64,000 nucleotides of DNA, from NCBI GenBank assembly GCA_022494885.1, contig JAGVSM010001389.1, positions 62,001 to 126,000 of the forward strand, read 5' to 3'. The notes beneath the pieces were generated by a model. That model was not told the origin of the DNA, did not search any database, and worked only from the letters and a program-made list of their open reading frames with translations. Below are positions 1 through 11,200 of the stretch, one piece after another. Source of the stretch: Micrasema longulum. Its lineage: Eukaryota; Arthropoda; Insecta; Trichoptera; Brachycentridae. The position numbers and the translations under genes were made by a program. How positions within the stretch are numbered: the stretch's first letter is position 1; the number at the start of each line of letters is the position of its first letter.

Positions 1-249
1 ACCCTACACTTCTCAATTTCATTAAAAATGGTCTACTAACTATTTGTGGAATATAGTTAGTAGTTCTAAAATATTTCATATTCATGTAATTCCTTTATAG
101 TTAAAGTTCCTATAGGGTATATTGAAGAACTGTCACATATAAATTATATTATAACATAACATTAAACCTTTGCATTAAATTTATGCCTTTTATTTCGTTG
201 TATATTTTATTTAACACTTATTTTAATGAACTTGTCAGGTTTAGCAATG

Positions 250-355
250 AAAACGCCTAATTTTAGGCGTTTTGAACTTAACTTATTTAAATAAGTTTCG
301 GTTTCAGTTTCAGCCGAAACTAGTACAGAAAACAAAATTCGGTTTCGGCTGAAAA
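250..355. repeat. Cluster of three adjacent inverted repeats
   Basis: Three hairpin-capable units sit back to back. Positions 250-273 form a perfect palindrome with 11-base arms (AAAACGCCTAA, 2-base spacer). Positions 280-297 form a perfect 18-base palindrome (AACTTATTTAAATAAGTT). Downstream, TTTCAGCCGAAAC pairs with GTTTCGGCTGAAA across about 20 bases. Repeated TTCGGTTTC words occur here, a style seen in subterminal regions of some DNA transposons, but no transposon ends were found. The rest of positions 1-1070 shows no gene that I can support. Confidence 0.6.
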
Positions 356-1070
356 TCTTGTTTCGGTTGGTCACTGTTAACTAGCACTGTTCAATTTCGT
401 AACGCCACAAAATCGCCACTGAGTAGCACCTGTTAACGTCACTCAACATCAGCATTCCCGTTTTCATTGTAGTATCCTTCGTCATGTTGTGTTACAGCCG
501 TCACAACAGTTACGTTACAGCGCCGTCTCCAGAGGGATTTTCCTGCACAGTATCTCAAAAGTTGATATATTTTTTATAATAATAAATCGAATGTATTTGT
601 AAATCTTCGCTAAGTGGAGTTTTATCTTTGTGATTGTGACCAGCGCGTTCCCATACAAGACAGGTTGTGCGCTGTACCTATCTACTAAACTTGCCCACAG
701 AATAGTTAGCCTCCGGCTACTGTATCACAATATTTCTCTAAATATTTTTATGGCTATATTTAAACATTGTGCCGCAATATTTTACGTTCTCATTTAAATA
801 ATATCACTTAGATTTTTTTAGAATTCAGTGCCTCTAGCAAAATGAACTATATCGATATGTACGAGTTTGCTGGGCTCGGATAGTACCCGCATAATTCGTG
901 CGAACAATTTCAACCTTGGCTTGTAATATTAGAAAAAGGAAATTTTAAAAATACAAATGAAAGGTACACGGCAAAAACGGGCTCATAAACAAAAATAATA
1001 TTAAAAAATAATTCATTTTACAGGAGGCCAAAATGTTTAATACCTCATTTGTGGGAAACTGGGTTCATAT

Positions 1071-1241
1071 CGAGGCTTTGCTGACAGAATGCATTAAGTC
1101 ATTAAAACATGTTCCGGGATAATCGCCTTTGAACTTTTTTTATTCGTTCAACGCATTATTTCTGCCATAATTTTCTTTTATTTCTTTTTTAAACTTTGAA
1201 AGAGTAATCTTTATTGTAGGCATAGCTTAAAATTATTGAAA
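1071..1241 (+). mobile_element. MITE family A, truncated copy 1
   Basis: Starts with CGAGGCTTTGCTGACAGAAT directly after ATAT. It then follows the reverse complement of the full copy at 2391-2626 through the AGAGTAATCTTTATT internal block, losing similarity near 1241. The other terminal repeat is missing. It is non-coding. Confidence 0.75.
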
Positions 1242-2027
1242 TATATATTTGAAATACTTTTTCTCTTCCGTTCTTCTTCGTTTTCTCATGGCCTTTTCAC
1301 CTCTCAGCTCGGGTGTTCTGGCCAGTGTCGAGTTTTTTGTTTTTTTTTTTTACATATTTACACATGTGTTAGTAATATAATATATACAAGTTAGTTAGTA
1401 AGTATTTAATATAATATATACATATAATAATATAACATATTTTCATTCAGTGTGTATCAGTTAAATTTTAAAATAAAATGCTATTTTTTCAGAATACGGT
1501 TTTGAAATTTAACATACTTTTAAAAAATACAATTTATAACATTTCTTGATTTAAATTTTAACAAAAAGGTTTCAATTTTTTTCCCAAGCTCTTTCTTGTA
1601 CCATTTTTAATATATGTTTTAAACAATTATTTTTTTATACTTAAGCACCCACACACACGCACCCTCTCCCTCACTCATTTACGCATACACACATTAACAT
1701 ACACATGAATACAAACGTCACACACATACAATTACGTAAACTCTTTTCTTATATATTATGTGTCATTAGATTTACAATGATTTTTTTAAATTGGCTTAAG
1801 TATTGTTAATATTTTTCTACTTATTTGGTTATGTAATAGCTGTAAAAATCCCAAGTAAAATAAAATAAAAATGAAAAATAAATATTTACAGCTTAACACC
1901 ATTTACAACTAGATATTTACATAGGATTTTAAATACACGTTTATTGGGTGGGGACAGGAGAATTAGAATATGAATAGGGAATAGGATATTAATATCAGAG
2001 AGGTCGGATAGGAAATTGGGATAACAA
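1242..2027. other. AT-rich stretch without recognised gene
   Basis: Low-complexity AT-rich DNA with a CA-rich tract at about 1645-1735 (CACACACGC, CATACACAC words). No ORF, RNA gene or transposon end could be supported. Confidence 0.5.
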
Positions 2028-2390
2028 TCATTTATGGGGCATCAAATAAAAAAAATGGTTTAAATCTTCCTCATCTAGCTGACATTCGCAAATGGCAGAG
2101 TCACGGACATGGATTCTGAACAGGTGAGAACCATTGCAGCAGTGCCCAATTCGCATTCTGCATATGGAGGATGTCTCAAATTTGTTCAGAATCACTTTGG
2201 AAAGCCGAGGCTTTTCTGTTACATTTGGCTTCAGTTGGAAAATATGTATACCCTTAGCTCGGGAGGAGGCTACCCAATATTCTTGCCATGTGCAAAGTTG
2301 CTTCTCCTTTGTCATAACAAGGAGATCACCCAGGCAGGATCCCCGGAGTGGACCGCCTCCTTTGCTAACGCGTCCACATTTGAAATATAT
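2028..2390 (-). pseudogene. Non-LTR retrotransposon ORF2 3' remnant (RNase H C-terminal region)
   Basis: The minus-strand reading frame holds WQEYW near its start, then RMRIGHC, HLFRI and a CEC..DEEDLNHFF zinc-knuckle-like tail. This is the usual order after the RNase H domain in Jockey/R1-type LINE ORF2 proteins: a W..W helix, RLRIGH, H.HRI, C.C and D..H. About 120 residues survive, with no upstream RT beside them. The left end abuts MITE copy 2, so the last residues of the ORF run into unrelated MITE sequence. It is a 5'-truncated dead copy. Confidence 0.65.
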
Positions 2391-2626
2391 CGAGGCTTTG
2401 CTGACAGAATGCATTAAGTCAAGAGTCTTTATATATTTTTAAATACAGGTGCAAGATGTTGATTTCAAATTTTATGCTATGCCTAGAATAAAGATTACTC
2501 TTTTAAAGCTAAAAAAATAAAAAAAAATATGGGAGAAATAATGCATTGAGATAATAAAAAAGCTTTAAATGCGATTATCCCCCAACTTGTTTTAATGACT
2601 TAATGCATTCTGTCAGTAAAGCCTCG
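2391..2626. mobile_element. MITE family A, complete copy 2 (236 bp)
   Basis: Terminal inverted repeats at 2391-2421 and 2596-2626 match at 30 of 31 positions (CGAGGCTTTGCTGACAGAAT...). ATAT flanks both ends (2387-2390 and 2627-2630), fitting a 4-bp target duplication. The interior is AT-rich and non-coding. It shares the ATAT target and a CATTAAGT motif with the transposase-encoding element at 28392-32230, so it may be a non-autonomous relative. That relationship is inference. Confidence 0.85.
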
Positions 2627-2642
2627 ATATATTAAATATATG

Positions 2643-2904
2643 TTCATCATCATTCCCTTTCCGCACCTAATGGTGCATAGGGCACTGTATTGGTACACCA
2701 ATCGCAGCATATCTCGATCAATTTGGTTACATGGAGGCAAGGTGATCAGTCTTGCGCTTCGGGTACCAGTCCAGGGATTATGAAATATTGTAGTGTGAAA
2801 ACACCCTTTAAAATAAATATTTCATATTAACCATGCCGGGAATCGAGTCCGAGACCTCTTACATGGTAGGCAAACTTTCTGACCATTACGCCACGAGGCC
2901 GACA
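2643..2904 (-). mobile_element. tRNA-derived SINE, family 2
   Basis: The minus strand starts with a tRNA-like head (GTGGCGTAATGGTCAG, then a B-box-like GACTCGATTCC). A body follows with GAAATATTTA, an ACTGGTACC..GAAGCGCAAGACTGATCACC block and CACCATTAGGTG, ending in ATGATGATG-type repeats. Closely similar copies lie at 6580-6755, 38646-38901 and 41008-41275. It is a Pol III SINE, not a tRNA gene. Confidence 0.85.
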
Positions 2905-3004
2905 TCTATGTTCAATATAGTTTTACCACAGAAACTAACGAACAAAAATGCATACTTTATTTTTTTTAAATTCCTTCCTTGAAAAGTCAAAAATAACTTA
3001 TGTA

Positions 3005-3350
3005 TTTCATTATTTTTATTATTATTTAGTTCTATGATCAACATAGCCTAATATATATTTACAACACAATATTTACATCTATACTTATTCTAACATTATT
3101 TATCACTATTATACACTTAATATCCTAATTTATAATATTCACTATTTACACTATTTATTACCTAATGTTTTTCACATATATACTTTTTACATTTCATTTT
3201 AAATATATTTACAATTATTTAATTTTTTATGCTTTCTGGCATTTCCTCAAATAATTGTATTCCCTTGTACATAAGGCAGTTCTGGGACATTGCTTTTGAT
3301 TTCTTTTCCAGTCTTATATTTTTAGATCCTCTTGTTGCATAGTTATTAGA
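3005..3350 (-). pseudogene. LINE 3' end: RT C-terminus plus UTR
   Basis: On the minus strand about 3350-3215 encodes TRGSKNIRLEKKSKAM, then NCLMYKGIQLFEEMPESIKN and a stop. This is the usual C-terminal signature of Jockey/CR1-type reverse transcriptases (Y.G...FN.LP..IK). An AT-rich 3' UTR follows, ending in TAATAATAAAAATAAT-like repeats near 3010. Only the extreme 3' end survives. Confidence 0.55.
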
Positions 3351-3354
3351 GAAT

Positions 3355-3482
3355 ATTATACCTCAATGATGTCGAACCATTGCTCAAAGGTTCTTGGTTT
3401 GATATAAAGTTCCAATTTAACGTCTTAAATCCTTTGTTATTTGTTATGTTACTTTGTGAATAAATAATTTGAATTTGAATTT
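3355..3482 (+). mobile_element. LINE 3' UTR copy
   Basis: Shares ATGATGTCGAACCATT, TCAA.GGTTC..GGTTTGATAT, TTTGTTATTTGT.ATGTTA and a terminal AATTTGAATTTG with positions 28075-28205. The common 3' terminus and independent 5' truncation points are typical of a LINE 3' UTR. Confidence 0.6.
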
Positions 3483-3840
3483 TTAATTTATGAAAGAACT
3501 CATTATTTTTTAGTTTATTTTGAAAATATCTCGGAAGCATTCCTTTAATAATTTTGTTTATTTCATTTTCAGTTTGGAATCAGCAAGAACTCATATAAGT
3601 CACTATTAATATAATTGAAATATAATTTTATATTCTTGAAAAATAAACTCCACTGGCATGTCATATAAATTAGTTAAGAGAGTCATGTAGAAAAAATGTA
3701 ATTGTCTCTATAATATATTGGGTTATGTATTTTAGATACTTTATTTTTTTATAAATACATCTGGTGGATTAATAATATCAACAAGCCGTTTTGAAATGAA
3801 TCTTTTAAAAGCGACCCACTTTAAAAGCACCATTTTGAAT

Positions 3841-3993
3841 CGGGTTGTGGTCCGGTAGCTAGTGTCGTGGACTCACGGATCGAAGGTCCGAGTTTCACTC
3901 TCCACTCTACCACAAGTTGATTCCTGTTTTCTAATTGTGAGTTATTTACAACTCGTTGAAAATGGCACCCTAAATCGAAATGTTTGAGCAAAA
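3841..3993 (+). mobile_element. tRNA-derived SINE, family 1
   Basis: Head CGGGTTGTGGTCCGGTAGCTAGTGT is tRNA-like (A-box TAGCTAGTG), with a damaged B-box (GAGTTTCACTC). The tail CTAATTGTGAGTTATTTACAACTCGTTGAAAATGGC is common to the family. Other copies lie at 8647, 22996 (minus), 40600 and 57219 (minus), with fragments at 38512 and 42915. Confidence 0.85.
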
Positions 3994-4189
3994 TCCTAAG
4001 AACGCAAATGTTTATTTATTTTTTAAAAAGTACAGCACATTTTTAAAACAATGAATAAATGTTTGAATATACACTTTGAAAGCATCAACCTATTTCAAAA
4101 GAAAAAAAAGATATGTATTATTTTACATACATTTTAAATGTGTTCTTTTCCTAACTTCACTGAATTTTTAATAGTATTTTTGTGGGATT

Positions 4190-4890
4190 CTCCGGTTTAT
4201 TTTATGCTTTCATATTTATACCACCAAAACTCTTTATTGCTCACTAGTTCGACCCCATCTAGAATACGCTTCTCCTATTTGGTCTCCATTCTACAGGACT
4301 CATATTGAGTCTGTCCAACACCGTTTTCTAAGAAAAGTGGCATGGTTTGTCGGATTACAAAGGGGTAATTATTCCTATTCTGAAACAGAGCAATCTCTTA
4401 ATCTGTCTTCATTGGAGAGACGTAGAACTGAGATGGACCTTTTATGCATTTTCAAAATACTTAATGCTATAAGTGATGTCCCACCTCTGTTGCAATCAAT
4501 TTCTTTTCATGTTCCCAACCATGTCACCAACAATCAAAATCTGCTATTTATTAAATCTTCTAAGAGCAACTTTTGTTTTTATGCCCCAATGTCCAGAATG
4601 TGTAGATTAGTCAATTCATCACACGACTTGTAATTCTTTGGGATAGATCTTCCGGCTTTTCGTAGATCTCTTCGCGACTAAACAGTGTGGGATGAAGTTG
4701 GATTGGCATGGTTTAGCTCGAAGTCTTATGTCTTTCGTTTTTATGAATATATTGTATACCATTATTGTTTGGCCCTTGTTTGTCTTTGCTACATAGTTTT
4801 ATGTTATTTTTGTTCAGTTTCTTGTATTTATGTTTCTTCGTGTAACTGTTGTAATTGGCTTAGGCCGTATATATAATAAATAAATAAATA
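4190..4890 (+). pseudogene. Jockey/CR1-type LINE 3' end
   Basis: From about 4198 to the stop at 4633 the plus strand encodes a reverse transcriptase C-terminal region: LYCSLVRPHLEYASPIWSP, then IESVQHRFLRKVAW, SLERRRTEMDLLCIFKILN and a final FHVPN...PMSRMCRL. These are the classic motifs after the RT domain in Jockey/CR1 LINEs. A 3' UTR of about 250 bases ends in a (TAAA)n-like tail at about 4876-4890. It is 5'-truncated, as is usual for LINE copies. Confidence 0.75.
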
Positions 4891-5023
4891 TAATATTGTT
4901 TGTATTTTGTAATGCTGTCGTTTCCCCAAATAAACAAAATAACATTTAAAATTAAAATTACAAAGCAACAATCCGTTTTGGTAACAATGACACTATTGTA
5001 ACGTAAGTTGTCGCTGCTTGCAG

Positions 5024-5253
5024 AGAACCTGGCGCCCAGCGAGCTGAAGAAGCTGCGCAACAAGCAGCGGAAGGCGCAGCGGAAGGCCGAGTCGGGGGGC
5101 GGCGGCGCGGCGGGCGGCGGCGCGGGCGCGGGCGCGGGGGCGGGCGCGGGCGGCAAGGGCGGCGGCCACCACGCCAAGCCGCGCGCGCACCACGACGCGC
5201 CCGACCCGGAGGCCCCGCAGCTGGAGGAGCTGGTGCCCGACAAGCTGGCGAGG
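5024..5253 (+). CDS. NAA15: NAA15 exon (first visible), basic linker
   Basis: Acceptor TTGCAG ends at 5023 and donor GTGAGT starts at 5254. The first codon is completed by one base from the missing upstream exon, and the exon ends in phase 0. It encodes the conserved [20 protein letters not shown] helix and then an unusual Gly/Ala run (about 25 residues, AGAGAGAGAGG style, encoded by GGCGCG repeats), a His/Lys-rich patch and [10 protein letters not shown]. In other animals this linker is Lys/Glu-rich. Long antisense ORFs here are mirror images of the GC repeat. Confidence 0.9.
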
Positions 5254-8200
5254 GTGAGTGCCGACCACTAATGATTCAAAAAGATTACTAACCATGTTTT
5301 CGCTCTTAAATTTGTAAACGACTTTATTTTTTAGGTATACTTCGACCGATATTACCAAACAGGCTCCCACGTTAGATATTAGAGGTTGTAAAAAAAATAA
5401 CTGTTATTATAAAACAGTTATTCTTTCAAAACCGTTACTTGGCAAAACAACTTAGGATTTAGTACCCCCTATGAAAATTAAAAATTATGAAACCGTTTCT
5501 TAAATAACAGTTTAATTATGTTTTGTAAAACTTTTCTAGCAGTTGCTTGTACCAGATTTTTTTCCTACCCTGCTCTAAACATACAGTTTAATTTTTGAAA
5601 CTGTAACTATTACTGCTATTTATTTTAAATAACCGAAATGCCCGTTTCTACTAGGTATTTTATGTTCTTATAGTCCCACTCCCGCCTTATATGTTTAAAA
5701 ACAATTTCAATTCAAACTGACGTGCTTTCAGCTCAAAGTTTGTCTCCGAACTGATAAATAAATTAATGTATTAGAATTATTTCACCGGCCGTGTGTCAAA
5801 ACTCCAATACAAATTTCTATGGAGACAGGTGACTCTAGCGTTTTGAAATACTCCCAAAGTTTGATTGAATTACAGTGAAAATTCAATTACTTTGAGGTGG
5901 TTTTTTTTTTTATTTAACATTTAAAAAAATATTTTTAACTTATTTTATCTGGGATTATGAAAGGATTTTTTAATAAAATGTCTGTAACAGGCGCACGCAG
6001 CATAACAGATAAGGCATTTTTGTTATTATGTCTCATGGGACTTTTTTTTATTTGAGATTTCAATCACCTTAAATATTTACCTTACTATCCGTATAGAATG
6101 AACAGTTCGATAATCAGTAATATTGTTTTTGTTGGAGTGACGCTAAGTGATGTTTCTAATATCTGACCCTCAACAGTCGGTCTTACTGTACAGAGTAGAG
6201 GCGTGAACCTGAGCTAATATTACAAACCGCCTTGAAGCATTTGAAATGTGGATCCACCGTAGAATATTGAGAATATCTTGGACGGATATGATAACCAGTA
6301 ATGAAGTATTATGTAGAGCCAATTACGTACAGAACTATTCACCACCATTAAGCTCCGTGTGATATCATATTTTTGCCATGTGTTGAGAAGCGATAAATAT
6401 GTCATACTTTGGTTTGTCGTGAAGGGAAGATTGAGGGACATAGAGGTGTTGGAAGAAAACAGCTTTCCTGGCTTCGAAACATCCAATAATATACCAGTGT
6501 TAGAACTGTGGAGGAACTGTTTCTCACTACTCAGTGTTACATTTTTAAACATTCAACTCAGCGTTTCTCGATAATTTAATACATGAAGGTAAGACGATCA
6601 ATCTTACACTTCAAATATAGATTCCAGGAAAATAAAATATAACAGCGTAAAACCACCTCTTAAAATATTCCACGTCGACCTTGCCATAATCGAACCCAGA
6701 AACTCAAGCATAGTAGGCAAAATCACCGACCCTTCCACTACGATGCAGACAAATCTTCACTCAATTTAATTTTTTAGGATTTTTACCCGAGTTGTCATCC
6801 CGCCAGAAATACTTATCTAGGATTCTAGTTCTGTTTCACCCACAGAACTTTATTCTTCATCCGCCCAGATATGCAAGTTTTATTACAAAATTAGTCTTAG
6901 TCCTCAAGATGGGAAGTATTTTAAACCAGTCGACTTGTAACTCAAAAATAAATATTACAAAGATCTTTATGCCTATCTAGTATTGAAATCACACAATTGG
7001 AACGGTTAGTGCTATGAACAGTGGGTATTTAAAAGTTGCTTCCGAATCGAGTGGGTTGATAGATTTTCTGAACCAAAGATTGATCTGATTAATGACTTTG
7101 ATGTTTTATTTGTAGGTGGAGGATCCGTTAGAACAAGCAATCAAGTTCCTGACTCCTCTTCAGACATTAGCTGCTAACCGGATAGAGACCCATTTAATGG
7201 CTTTTGAAATATACTTTAGAAAAGGTATATATTTTTTATTTATCATGTTCTATGTGCATATGAATAACATAATATAAGAAATGCCCCACCTTCCCTAGAC
7301 ACTTTTTGAAAAAATCTTGAAATATTATTGTATATCCTTAGAACCCTAATCTCCTTTATTTTTTTATTTCTTTTCTTTCCTGGATTCTCTTCCTGTCTCC
7401 TTCCAAACTCATTACCTGATCCCACATTCGTCATCATATAGTATATAACATTAGTATTTTTATTAATAAGTGCAAGCTTTGTCTGTCCCCTGAAAAATAG
7501 CTATTATTTGAAAGTAATTATGTGCATTTATATATATATATATATACTAGCGGACCCATCAGACGTTGTCATGCCCCCAAACGTTGCGCGTTGGCTTGCC
7601 TGCTATTAGCTTGGAAAAAGATTTTTAATTGATAAGTAGGTACCTAGGTACTTGTTTATGGTTGAATACTAAAACATAAAATAAATATTTTTTCAAATAT
7701 GCATTCTTTTTGCAAACATCAAACTCCGGTCTTCTCACCAACAGAGGGATCACTTATCTAGGAATACGATTTTTTTTAATGTATTGAAATTAATATTATT
7801 TAAGTGTTACCAAAAATCAAGTAAAAAGAAATAAATGAGTAGAAATTTTAACGAATTTATGTAAAGAATCTGATTGAGATCCGCAAAAAACAAATGCTGT
7901 TTGTAAACATTCAAAAACAAACTTTTTTAGAGACAAAATAACAACATCTTTCCATTTTTTTTGTAAATGCATTCTCCTCGAATGCAACCCTGGTAGATAT
8001 ATGAATAACATATTTATGCTCCTTACTTCTCTTTTACATATAAGATTGAAGATTTTAATATCTACGAACACGCACAGCGCAAATATATATATTTCTCTGA
8101 AAACCGCACGTAAATCAGTTAAGCCGTTTAGGAGGAGTAAATTTTTATATATATATAATATAGAGATATATATTTTCTTTATTTATTTATATATACGCTC

Positions 8201-11200
8201 AATAGGCATTTTTAAGGACATATTTATCCATAGAAAATTATTATAAAGGAAAATAGAAAGACACAATGGTATTTAGTAGACTTGGTGAGCGTGGAAGCGG
8301 GAGAGAGTTGTTTATAATTGAATTTGATTCAGTGATCGTTTGAAAGAAGACAACTTGTTATCAAAGAAATCAAGACTGGTATGTTTGTTGGCAGACCCAA
8401 GAATTCTGGGCATAGGGGAATGAAAATTATAGTTAGTTCTATGGTTATCAGTATGAAAGAGTAAGTTTGTCTGAGGTTTCTAGTTGGGATATAAATATCC
8501 CATTAAAATGGTACAATTTTTTTCTTTTGACCAGTCTGTTTTATGGTTGGCTGAAAGATATTGCTTTTAGCAATAAGGCCGCCAAAGTGCATATATTTGT
8601 GTACTTAAAGATTTAAATAAAATATACTAACTAATATAAATAATTTGGGTTGTGGTCCAGTGGCAAGTGTTTCAGACTCAAAAATCAGAGGTCCTCAGAG
8701 GAAAATTTTCGCAAAATTAACAGTTTATTTATTTTTAGTAAAAAAAATTCAATGTTTTCTAGTAGGTAAAATGATTTGGTGAAATTTCTTCTCAAAGATT
8801 CTTTTTTCAAAGAGCCATATCTGTTGAAATAAGTATCTCTTAATGTTTAAATAATTTATTTAAAATCAATAAATATTTCAGGTCGTACTGACTAATTCTT
8901 TATCTATTATGCTAAGTTGACCAACCAATTCTCCCCTCTCCCCCTCCTAATATAATGGGGGTCCATGTTGTGTTGCAGGAAAGTTGCTCCTGATGCTGCA
9001 GAGCATAAAGAGGGCCATGAAGCTGGACAGCCTACGGCCGGAGTTGCACGACTGTCTGTCCCGGCTCCATACGGCCCTGGCCGCCTTGACTGCCACCGAG
9101 CAGAAAGACTCCCCCGTGTCCACGGTGCTCCATAGGGCGGCGCAAGAGGTACGTAGCGCACTATTATACAGCAACTTCATTACTACCCTAAATTGGATAT
9201 TGGTGATGAAAAATGCTTTATTTTTTAATACGCTGGCCTCTCAATCTATTAAGCTATGGTTTCCTAATAAAGAGAGTGTTGATTGTGCGATGATTACCAC
9301 GTGTAAGGAAACATTTTTATATCCAATTTCCTGTGGCACCGAACTTCCTCATTTGGGATATTTTTCATTTGTGTTTATCAAAGTTTTGATCAAACTTAAA
9401 ATGCTTACTCTATCTCTATGAATGATGGAACACCTACATTGCTACATATGTTTATTGCTGTCCATAAGCTCTGTAGCTGCGAGACATGCTGGGATATTTA
9501 TTTATTGTACAGCACCCTTGAGGTGATTTTTACAAAAAATGGCGCTATATAAATTATCCAACTATAATAATGGAAGAAATGTGGATGTTTAAACATCGTG
9601 TAACATTCACCATTTATAGGCAGAATGGTGGATGTTACACGGTGTGTAAAATGGCCACTCAAACAAGCCAATGGCATATCATAAGCTCTGTAAATGGCTA
9701 GACTTAAGCTTCTCCTACATTAAAATTTTGCGATACAACATGTCTGATACTGTGTGTTGTTTGTTTTCCAGCTGTTCAAGGGCAAGTCGGCTATAGACAT
9801 CAATGCGGAGTACCTTCAGGGGGAGGAGGCCCGCTCCCTGGCCGGGGCTCTCCAGGGGGCGCGTGTGCTGGCTCGTCTGCAGCCTCTCCAGGCCAGCAGA
9901 GCCCTGGACATCGCCACCAGCCTGGACTACTCCAACTGCAATATACAAGTAAGGAACAAGACCATCTTCAAACTAGCACATCTGATCACAGTAATTTTCT
10001 CTCAGTAGAGCAGCCGTGGTCACGTTGCCAAGATCCGCTTCTGTCTCCAGCGCTTCTGGAGGCCTCCTGAAAAGAGACGCCTGTCGCTTCTGTCACCAAG
10101 TCTGTCCATTTTGTAGGACTTCTTTCGCGAGATTGAGTTCCCTCTGCTCGTCCTCGCACCACCAATTTTTCCATGTTGCCCTTTACCTCGTAACGTGGCT
10201 AGAGTATTAGAGAACAAAAATTTGCAGAGTGGAAGAAATACTCTGTTCTCAGATTAGAGAAGTGTTAGTTCTATGGGTGATACTTCATAAAGAACTCGCA
10301 CGCGTTGAATTAATGCAAACAGAATGCATTAAGTCATTATAAAATATTCCGAGGTAATCGCATTTAAAGCTTTTTTATTCTTTCAACGCATTATTTCTCC
10401 CACAATTTTGTTTAATTTAATTTAAAGAGTAATCTTTATTCTAAGCATAGCATAAAATTTTTAATCAACAGTTTGCACCTATATTTAAATATATAAAGAC
10501 TGTTGACTTAATGCATTCTGACAGTATAGCCTCGATATATTTGGTTTATGACTCACAAGCAAGGTCCTAGGATCGCTTCTTAATAGGTTTAATGTGAATT
10601 ATAATAATAATCAAACAAACCATCACTCTGTTTCCTGTAGAGGTAGGCAGAAAGCATAGAATGCCATACCACTCTGTCTTTGCATACATACCTAGCTTCT
10701 TCTACATCTTCTTATGCCCGCCCGCTGATTATTCTGACTTTTGACATGTGTCAATCTTCAAGTATTTGTTGAATTTGGTCATGCCATGTCTATCTCGGTC
10801 TTCTTTGATTTCTACATCCATCAACATTCGCATTGTAAATCTTTTTAGCCGTTGTTTCGCTGTCCATGAATTATTATTAATTTGACTGGGACATTTTTAT
10901 TTATTTATTTTTTACAGCAATTTACAAGTAATTATTTATATAACAAATTGATTAAGTAGTAAAAGTAAACAAATATATTTTTTATTTTTGCTGTTGGTTC
11001 ATCTAAACTGCCTAACTAGGGATAGCTTCCCCGTTCTAAGGCAGTAAATTATGTATTTTATAATAATATTAAAAAGTAATTACGGTTTTATCATTATGTA
11101 TGAAACATAAGACTAATCCTTTGGCTCTGTGTTATAAGTTATTGAGTTATGCTGAATTTTGTGTACCAATGCATCATTGTATTTTATTTATTTATACATA

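Noticed and set aside
4860..5370. Antisense Pro/Ala- and Arg-rich ORFs
   Set aside because: They mirror the GC-repeat exon of NAA15 on the other strand. They have no start context or homology of their own.
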